Assembly (NCBI GenBank): GCA_005778405.1
Contig: SXOA01000098.1
Span: 1-64,000, forward strand
Reading direction: 5' to 3'
DNA from: Planctomycetaceae bacterium
GTDB taxonomy: Bacteria > Planctomycetota > Planctomycetia > Pirellulales > Pirellulaceae
Length of the DNA stretch: 64,000 nucleotides
Shown here: piece after piece, positions 59,208-64,000 of the stretch
Layout of the letters: each line of letters opens with the position of its first letter
Position numbering within the stretch: the stretch's first letter is position 1
Translations under genes and position numbers: made by a program
The notes under the pieces: model-generated
Seen by the model: the letters and a program-made list of their open reading frames with translations, nothing else
What the model was told of the DNA's origin: nothing
Database searches by the model: none

Positions 59208-59429
59208 GAACGCCTCCGAAACTACGTAAGTGTTTCCGAAAAAATGTGTGTGTGTTTGACGATGTGGATTCCGCGGGAATCGGCCGGATTATTCCGCCCA
59301 GACCCAAAACTTTGCTCGCCAGGACATTTCCTGAATTTCTTTGCCCGCCGCGGATGTTGCCATTCTAAACAGCCTGACCGGCAGGCGTAAAGCACCAAAA
59401 TCGTTCGATTCCGAGGGAATCCAAGGGCC

Positions 59430-60494
59430 TTACTGCTTCGTCGCCCAGATGCTCCCCGAATAACGGTCGCGAAGCTTGTTGCGGGCGTCCGTGGCACGGT
59501 CGGCGTGGCCGGTCGTGTCCCACAAGGTGGCAAGCTTGGAAAGGGCCTCGGCATGAGCGTCCGTATCGGTAAAGAACAACAGGTCGGTCTTGAGAAACGA
59601 CATCAGGGCGTCCTTGGGCTTGGACTGTTTCAGGTAGCAATGTCCCAAGGCATTGTAGGCTCGAGCGAAGAGTTTGCCGTCGAGTTGCGGGTCGTTCTTG
59701 GCCACCACGTCACTCAGCATCGCGATTCCCTCGTCGGGCTTGCCGGTTTCCGCGAGACAATGGGCCTTGCCGACAATCGCATGCTGCTTGAGGGCGTTGG
59801 CCTCGGCGTTGTTTTCGCCGCTGGCCGAAACCGCGTCGAAGGCTTTGGCCGCGTCGTCGAATTTAGTGGCCAGGATGAGCGATCGCCCCGTCAGAATTCC
59901 GGCTTTCAGCTTGTACTCCGGCCACGGTGCCCCGCCGAGGCCCGTATCGCCATAGAAGGTGGCTGCCGCTTCGTACTTGCCGGTCGCCACGGCCAAGTCC
60001 CCCAACATTTCGGCCGCTTCGTAGAAGTGGTAGCTGTTGGGATAAGCTTTATAGAATTTGAACAGCGCGGAAGCGGCGTCGGCCTTGTTTCCACCTTCGG
60101 TGAGGGCCAGTCGGGCGTCGACATAGGCCTTGTAATAGATAATGTCCTGCTTGATGTGCTCCCGTTCCTGCTTGGCAGGATCGAGTTTTGCCAGTTGGTC
60201 TTTGGCCCCGTTGTAATTCTTGTCGGCAGCCAGGTTGCGGGCCGAGGTCAACTCGGTAGGGTCTTCGCTGAAGACGACCTTGGTGATCTCGTTGGCCGGG
60301 AACTTCCGGACCACCCCCGCCATGTCGATGGACACTTCCGCAGCGGTCATACCGTCGGGCGGAATGATGCCGCGATTCTGCTTCTTGTTCGTGGTGTGGA
60401 CGATGTCCATCTGCGCCTGGGCAGCCGGCAGCAAGACTAAAGCGACACCAGCCACGGCTGCGGCGGCGAGAAGGGAGCGAGTGGAAAAAAGCAT
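59430..60494 (-). CDS. secreted TPR protein in the Exb operon
   Basis: A 354-residue protein with signal peptide (LLAAAAVAGVALVLLPAAQA). The first 60 mature residues form a beta-rich domain (GMTAAEVSIDMAGVVRKFPA, NEITKVVFSEDP). The rest is five to six tetratricopeptide repeats (ALFKFYKAYPNSYHFYEAAE, GDLAVATGKYEAAATFYGDT, ARAYNALGHCYLKQSKPKDA, ALSKLATLWDTTGHADRATD). Periplasmic scaffold; by analogy with YbgF/CpoB it may link the Exb complex to envelope processes. It follows the large TPR gene by 36 bases. Confidence 0.87.
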   Translation of the reverse strand: MLFSTRSLLAAAAVAGVALVLLPAAQAQMDIVHTTNKKQNRGIIPPDGMTAAEVSIDMAGVVRKFPANEITKVVFSEDPTELTSARNLAADKNYNGAKDQLAKLDPAKQEREHIKQDIIYYKAYVDARLALTEGGNKADAASALFKFYKAYPNSYHFYEAAEMLGDLAVATGKYEAAATFYGDTGLGGAPWPEYKLKAGILTGRSLILATKFDDAAKAFDAVSASGENNAEANALKQHAIVGKAHCLAETGKPDEGIAMLSDVVAKNDPQLDGKLFARAYNALGHCYLKQSKPKDALMSFLKTDLLFFTDTDAHAEALSKLATLWDTTGHADRATDARNKLRDRYSGSIWATKQ

Positions 60495-60530
60495 GGAAGC
60501 ACTCCTGAGAGGCGAAAGTAGGCGAAATAG

Positions 60531-63500
60531 TTATTTACTGCTGGTGGTCTTGGCGGGCGCTGCCTTAGCGGGAGCGGCCTTCGTCGCTGCCGGAGACACC
60601 GGCGTAACCGCCGGTTTGACAACTGCCGGACCCTTGGAACTGGCTGGAGTCGTGGGAGCGACGGGAACCTTGGGAGCGTTCACCGGCACCGGGCGCTTCT
60701 TCAGTGACTCGATGCCGGTGAGCGGTTCCGCGAGCGACTTCTGAATTCTCTTCATCAGTCCGTCGTACTGAGTTTCCCATTTCGGACCGGGGGCATCGTA
60801 CAGACCGAGCGTCTGGGCGATGTCCAGCTTGGCTTGCTTCATCCGGTCCTTCTTGACGGTCTCGTCCTTTTCGTAAAGCGCCCATTGATATCGGCACAGG
60901 GTCAAGTTGTAGCGAGCTTCATGGAACTGGTCGGAATACTTGGGGTTATTGGATGTCATCTTGGCGATTTCGTTCCAACCCCAAATGATGTTCTTTCCCT
61001 GTTTGGCCTTGTCCGCCGTCTTAGTATCAGGCCGGGCACCCACAATCGCCAGGCGATAGTAGTCGGCGAATTTGGGTCCAAATCCCGCCCAGGTTTGATA
61101 GGTTCTGGCAGCCTCAACCTGAACAGGAAGCTTGGTGGGACTGACTCTCAGAATCTCCTCAAAGATGTCCACCGATTCCTTGTACTTGTTCAGCGTCCGA
61201 TTTGCCTTGGCAATCTGCATACGGATGGAGTCCGCCATGTTCGCGGTCAGGAAGCTTTTGTTCGTCTTTCCCAGGGCGATGATCTTGTTATAGATTTCCA
61301 TCGCCTTTTCCAGGTAGGTTTTGGCCTGCGGCGGGACCACATTCTTGGTGGTCAAAAAGCTCTCCCCCATCCCGCGATACGTCTCCGCCACCCAGTACAG
61401 CACGTTGAGCTCCGTCGCTCCCTTGCTGACTTCACCCAAAAAGACTTCAAATCCCTGGCCAAGGGCTTCTTTCGATTTCGGGTCGGCGATTTCCAGTTGG
61501 GTTTGCAAGTCGCGGGCCAGCGCGACGTAGATCGCAATCAGCTTCAGCTTACCGTCCGGCGTGTTCCCCATGGACTTTTCCAGCAGGTCCATCATCTCCT
61601 TAGCCTTCTTGATCGTTCCGGCGGTGTCTTTGGAGGTGCCCAAGGTGGAAATGTAGGCCCGTAGCGCAATCTTGAAGGCCTCCACTTCAAAGCCTTCCTT
61701 CTGAGTGGACGCGTGCTTGGACTTGATCAGCGTCAGCACGCCCAGCTTGGGATCTTCCAGCTTTTCCACGCACTTTGCGGGCTCGTTGGTGTCGACATAA
61801 ATTTGGGCGAGGGACAGCACGGCAGTGGCAACCACATTGGAGATTTCCCCCGCGGCTTGCATGCGATCGACACCGGCGATCAGAATGCTCTTGGCCTGCT
61901 TCTTGAGCTCCTCCAACTCCGTCTTGCGCTTCGTCACGGTATCCGCATCCGGTGCCGAGGCGGGATCTTTGTCCCATTCGCGAGTTTCGCGCTGACCTTC
62001 CAGATAGGCGGCCCAGAGGGCCTGCCCGGTCTTGAGCTCGGCAATTCCTCGGTTGGGTGAATCCGCGGCAATCTTGTTCAAAAACTCGAGCGCCTTATCC
62101 AGTTTCTTCTCCCGAATCATGAACGGAATCAGCGTGTTGAGCGCGTCCTCCGCCTCCGGCTGGTCGGGCCATTTTTTTACAATGTAGTCGCAGATCGAGA
62201 CAATTTGTTGCGATTCAAAATCGCGGTCGTCGGGTTTGGCTTGGGCATAAAGCTTCAGGTAGGAAGCCATGGCGATCTTGGCGCACGGACGGGATCCCTG
62301 GGCGTCAGGGTATTTGGTAGCGAGGAATTCCCCGAGCACGATGGCTTCATAGAACTTCTCTTCGTTGTACGACAAAAAGCAGACAAAATAACGGAGTAGG
62401 TTCAGGTCGTTGATGTCGGTATCCTGATCCGCCAGGCGGAGGGCTACATTCAGAAACTGATTCGCATCGGCTCGAGCTTCGTTAGAAGCCTTGCGGGCAT
62501 CTTCGATCTGCTGTTGCAGAATGGCCTTCTCCTGCGGATTGGAAATGGACGGCAGCCGCAAACTGACCTGTTTCACAATCAAATCGGAGTCGTTCATTTT
62601 CTGAATGGCGTCTTTGCCGGCATTGCGAGCATCGACAAAGGTCTTGGGGTCGGGCTTCTGAGCGACCGCTTCCGCGTCGCCTCCGGCAAAATCGGCAATC
62701 AGCTTGCGAGCCTTCTCCTGCCAGGGGCCGGTGGCCCGGGAAGCTTCCGTGGCGAACTTTCGCCCCGCCGTCAGCAGCTTTTTGACTTCATTGGCGTTAA
62801 CCGGCTTTTCCTTTCGCAGTTCGGCCACGCGGAGTTTCGCCGCTTCGGCAATCTTCACCCGCATTTCCATGAACTCGGCAGTTTTGTCCTCGTTGGCTCG
62901 GGCCTCATTCACAACGGAATACGCCTTGTCCATGATTTCTTTGTGCATCTTTTCCGCGAGCCAAGAGTCCAGAGCCTGCTCGATCGTCTTCACGCGGAGA
63001 GTGTGGAAAGCATCGGGCGTATCCGGGTTGGAAAGCAACTCGGTAAAGTAGCCAATCGCTTCTTTGTGCTTGCCGAGCTTTTGGTGGCAGCGGGCCTGAT
63101 AGAGGCGGGCATAGAGACCGGCCATGCGGGTCCGGTAGTTTTCGTAAATCTTTTTGTAGCCTTCTCCGGCATCGGTGTAGGCCTTGGTTTGCTCGGGCCC
63201 TTTAGGATAGGTCTCCGCCAGCTCTTCCACGGTTGCGGCGACGAGCAATTGGGCCTGCAGAAAGTCCATGCGGAGGCGTTCCCGCTCGTCATACTTTTTC
63301 GGGTCGGATTTCTCCGTGATCGAGGCCGGATACGCCTTCAGCTTTTCCCGCAGCTCGTCCACGAGTTTTTCGAAGACGACCTTGCCTTCCGAATACATGC
63401 CGCGGGCCTCGGTCATCAACTTAGTCTTGTCAGCCCCCACCTGCTTTTCGGATTTCTTCATCTTCAGCCGGGCCCGTTCCACCAGCAGGTTGCCGAGCTG

Positions 63501-63854
63501 GCTGCGAGCACTGTTGATGAGCGGGCTGTTTCCCTGGGAGGAGACAAACTGGTTGAGCACCTGCTGCGCATCGTCGAGCCATTTTTCGCGGATGGCGATG
63601 TCCCGCTGGAATTTCGCCCCTTGAACCAAGGTCAGCCCCCGCTCAAATTGCAGCGTCTCCTTGAACGTCACCGGCACGGCCGGATTCCCCTCGATGGTGG
63701 CGAGATAATCAATCGCCACGTCGTAATAGCCGCGGGAGCGCAGGGCTTCCAAGAAATCTCGGGCTGGCTCAACGGCCTGGGCTGGCGCGAGCCAGGACGC
63801 GGCGGCGACCAGAATGAGCGAGGAAAAGAGCCAGCGTGGAGAGAATCGTCTCAT
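60531..63854 (-). CDS. large secreted TPR-rich protein, first gene of the Exb operon
   Basis: An 1107-residue protein. ATG 63854 is preceded by AGGA and leaves a leader of about 65 bases behind the promoter at 63928-63954; the frame start at TTG 63917 would be nearly leaderless. Signal peptide: FSSLILVAAASWLAPAQA. Almost the whole chain is helical TPR/TPR-like repeats (EAIGYFTELLSNPDTPDAFH, EKFYEAIVLGEFLATKYPDA, ESVDIFEEILRVSPTKLPVQ). The C-terminal 60 residues are low-complexity Ala/Pro/Lys/Val (APAKAAPAKTTSSK), a possible peptidoglycan- or surface-binding tail. Probable periplasmic scaffold for the ExbB/ExbD complex. Confidence 0.87.
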   Translation of the reverse strand: MRRFSPRWLFSSLILVAAASWLAPAQAVEPARDFLEALRSRGYYDVAIDYLATIEGNPAVPVTFKETLQFERGLTLVQGAKFQRDIAIREKWLDDAQQVLNQFVSSQGNSPLINSARSQLGNLLVERARLKMKKSEKQVGADKTKLMTEARGMYSEGKVVFEKLVDELREKLKAYPASITEKSDPKKYDERERLRMDFLQAQLLVAATVEELAETYPKGPEQTKAYTDAGEGYKKIYENYRTRMAGLYARLYQARCHQKLGKHKEAIGYFTELLSNPDTPDAFHTLRVKTIEQALDSWLAEKMHKEIMDKAYSVVNEARANEDKTAEFMEMRVKIAEAAKLRVAELRKEKPVNANEVKKLLTAGRKFATEASRATGPWQEKARKLIADFAGGDAEAVAQKPDPKTFVDARNAGKDAIQKMNDSDLIVKQVSLRLPSISNPQEKAILQQQIEDARKASNEARADANQFLNVALRLADQDTDINDLNLLRYFVCFLSYNEEKFYEAIVLGEFLATKYPDAQGSRPCAKIAMASYLKLYAQAKPDDRDFESQQIVSICDYIVKKWPDQPEAEDALNTLIPFMIREKKLDKALEFLNKIAADSPNRGIAELKTGQALWAAYLEGQRETREWDKDPASAPDADTVTKRKTELEELKKQAKSILIAGVDRMQAAGEISNVVATAVLSLAQIYVDTNEPAKCVEKLEDPKLGVLTLIKSKHASTQKEGFEVEAFKIALRAYISTLGTSKDTAGTIKKAKEMMDLLEKSMGNTPDGKLKLIAIYVALARDLQTQLEIADPKSKEALGQGFEVFLGEVSKGATELNVLYWVAETYRGMGESFLTTKNVVPPQAKTYLEKAMEIYNKIIALGKTNKSFLTANMADSIRMQIAKANRTLNKYKESVDIFEEILRVSPTKLPVQVEAARTYQTWAGFGPKFADYYRLAIVGARPDTKTADKAKQGKNIIWGWNEIAKMTSNNPKYSDQFHEARYNLTLCRYQWALYEKDETVKKDRMKQAKLDIAQTLGLYDAPGPKWETQYDGLMKRIQKSLAEPLTGIESLKKRPVPVNAPKVPVAPTTPASSKGPAVVKPAVTPVSPAATKAAPAKAAPAKTTSSK

Positions 63855-63927
63855 GATTGGGATCCTGATGGCATTACCCTGCGGCGGTAGCCGACGGGCA
63901 AGACCCTGGAATTGCAAGTACGTCAGA

Positions 63928-63954
63928 TTATAAGCAAACGGAACTCACTTCAAC
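63928..63954 (-). promoter_or_regulatory. promoter of the TPR-Exb operon
   Basis: On the minus strand TTGAAG (63949-63954), a 15-base spacer and a perfect TATAAT (63928-63933). The spacer is two bases short of ideal. Transcription would begin near 63920. Confidence 0.55.
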
Positions 63955-64000
63955 GGGCGCGACGAAAAATGGGGGCGGAACTACTTATCTACCTTCTCCA

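Overview
The window reads as a chromosomal segment of a GC-rich member of the Planctomycetota, probably of the Pirellula-like group. The evidence is the combination of three DUF1501 proteins, a PSCyt1/DUF1549/DUF1553 protein, a DUF1559 pseudopilin-like protein, a LEPR-XLL-type secreted adhesin, a protein kinase fused to an FGE-sulfatase-like domain, and many short hairpin repeats between genes. No rRNA, tRNA or CRISPR array was seen. Assignments rest on motif and family recognition by eye; nothing was searched against a database.

Layout. 0-5.7 kb: the 3' end of a leuB-like gene, a membrane protein with a Tudor-like segment, a histone-H1-like Lys/Ala-rich protein, a CBM9-like protein, a decayed trmL pseudogene joined to a transposase remnant, two paralogous zinc-ribbon membrane proteins and an altronate/galactarate-dehydratase-type enzyme. 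5.8-9.1 kb: an AT-richer island with one large nuclease-like gene (zinc ribbon plus PD-(D/E)xK motif) and about 950 bases of hairpin-rich non-coding DNA. 9.1-15.4 kb: a secreted cupredoxin-like protein and a marR-MFP-RND efflux operon. 15.4-24.7 kb: a small helical protein, a Tat-exported WD40 protein, a 1266-residue LEPR-XLL/SdrD-B/VCBS-like protein, recA with a recognisable promoter, an ankyrin protein, thpR and a PfkB kinase. 24.9-30.9 kb: a zinc-ribbon/GYF membrane protein, a BtuB-like receptor behind a cobalamin riboswitch, a DUF1559 protein with a strong terminator, and a coupled HTTM-like pair. 30.9-38.5 kb: an electron-transfer operon (two pentahaem cytochromes, PSCyt1-DUF1549-DUF1553, DUF1501). 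38.7-45.4 kb: DUF4404, a Ser/Thr kinase-FGE fusion, a Cys-rich secreted protein, phoU-phoB and a second DUF1501 protein. 45.4-47.9 kb: a second AT-richer island carrying a DpnI/Dam-replacing-type restriction enzyme. 47.9-56.7 kb: an outer-membrane barrel, the third DUF1501 protein, apbE, a FabH/OleA-like thiolase, a DUF1801 protein, a PlsC acyltransferase and a XerC/D recombinase. 56.8-63.9 kb: an operon of two secreted TPR proteins, one ExbB/MotA/TolQ and three ExbD proteins.

How genes work together. The 9.9-15.4 kb operon is a self-contained regulated efflux module lacking only its outer-membrane channel. The btuB riboswitch ties receptor expression to cobalamin. The ExbB/ExbD operon is a proton-motive-force transducer with periplasmic TPR scaffolds. 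The cytochrome operon appears to build an exported electron-transfer assembly. The two AT-rich islands each carry a nuclease and are the best candidates for acquired defence functions. The 5816-8182 gene is the most likely undescribed system.

A second theme is repeat intrusion into genes. Three coding sequences (MFP adaptor, apbE, FabH/OleA-like) contain or end in the same repeat families that otherwise lie between genes.
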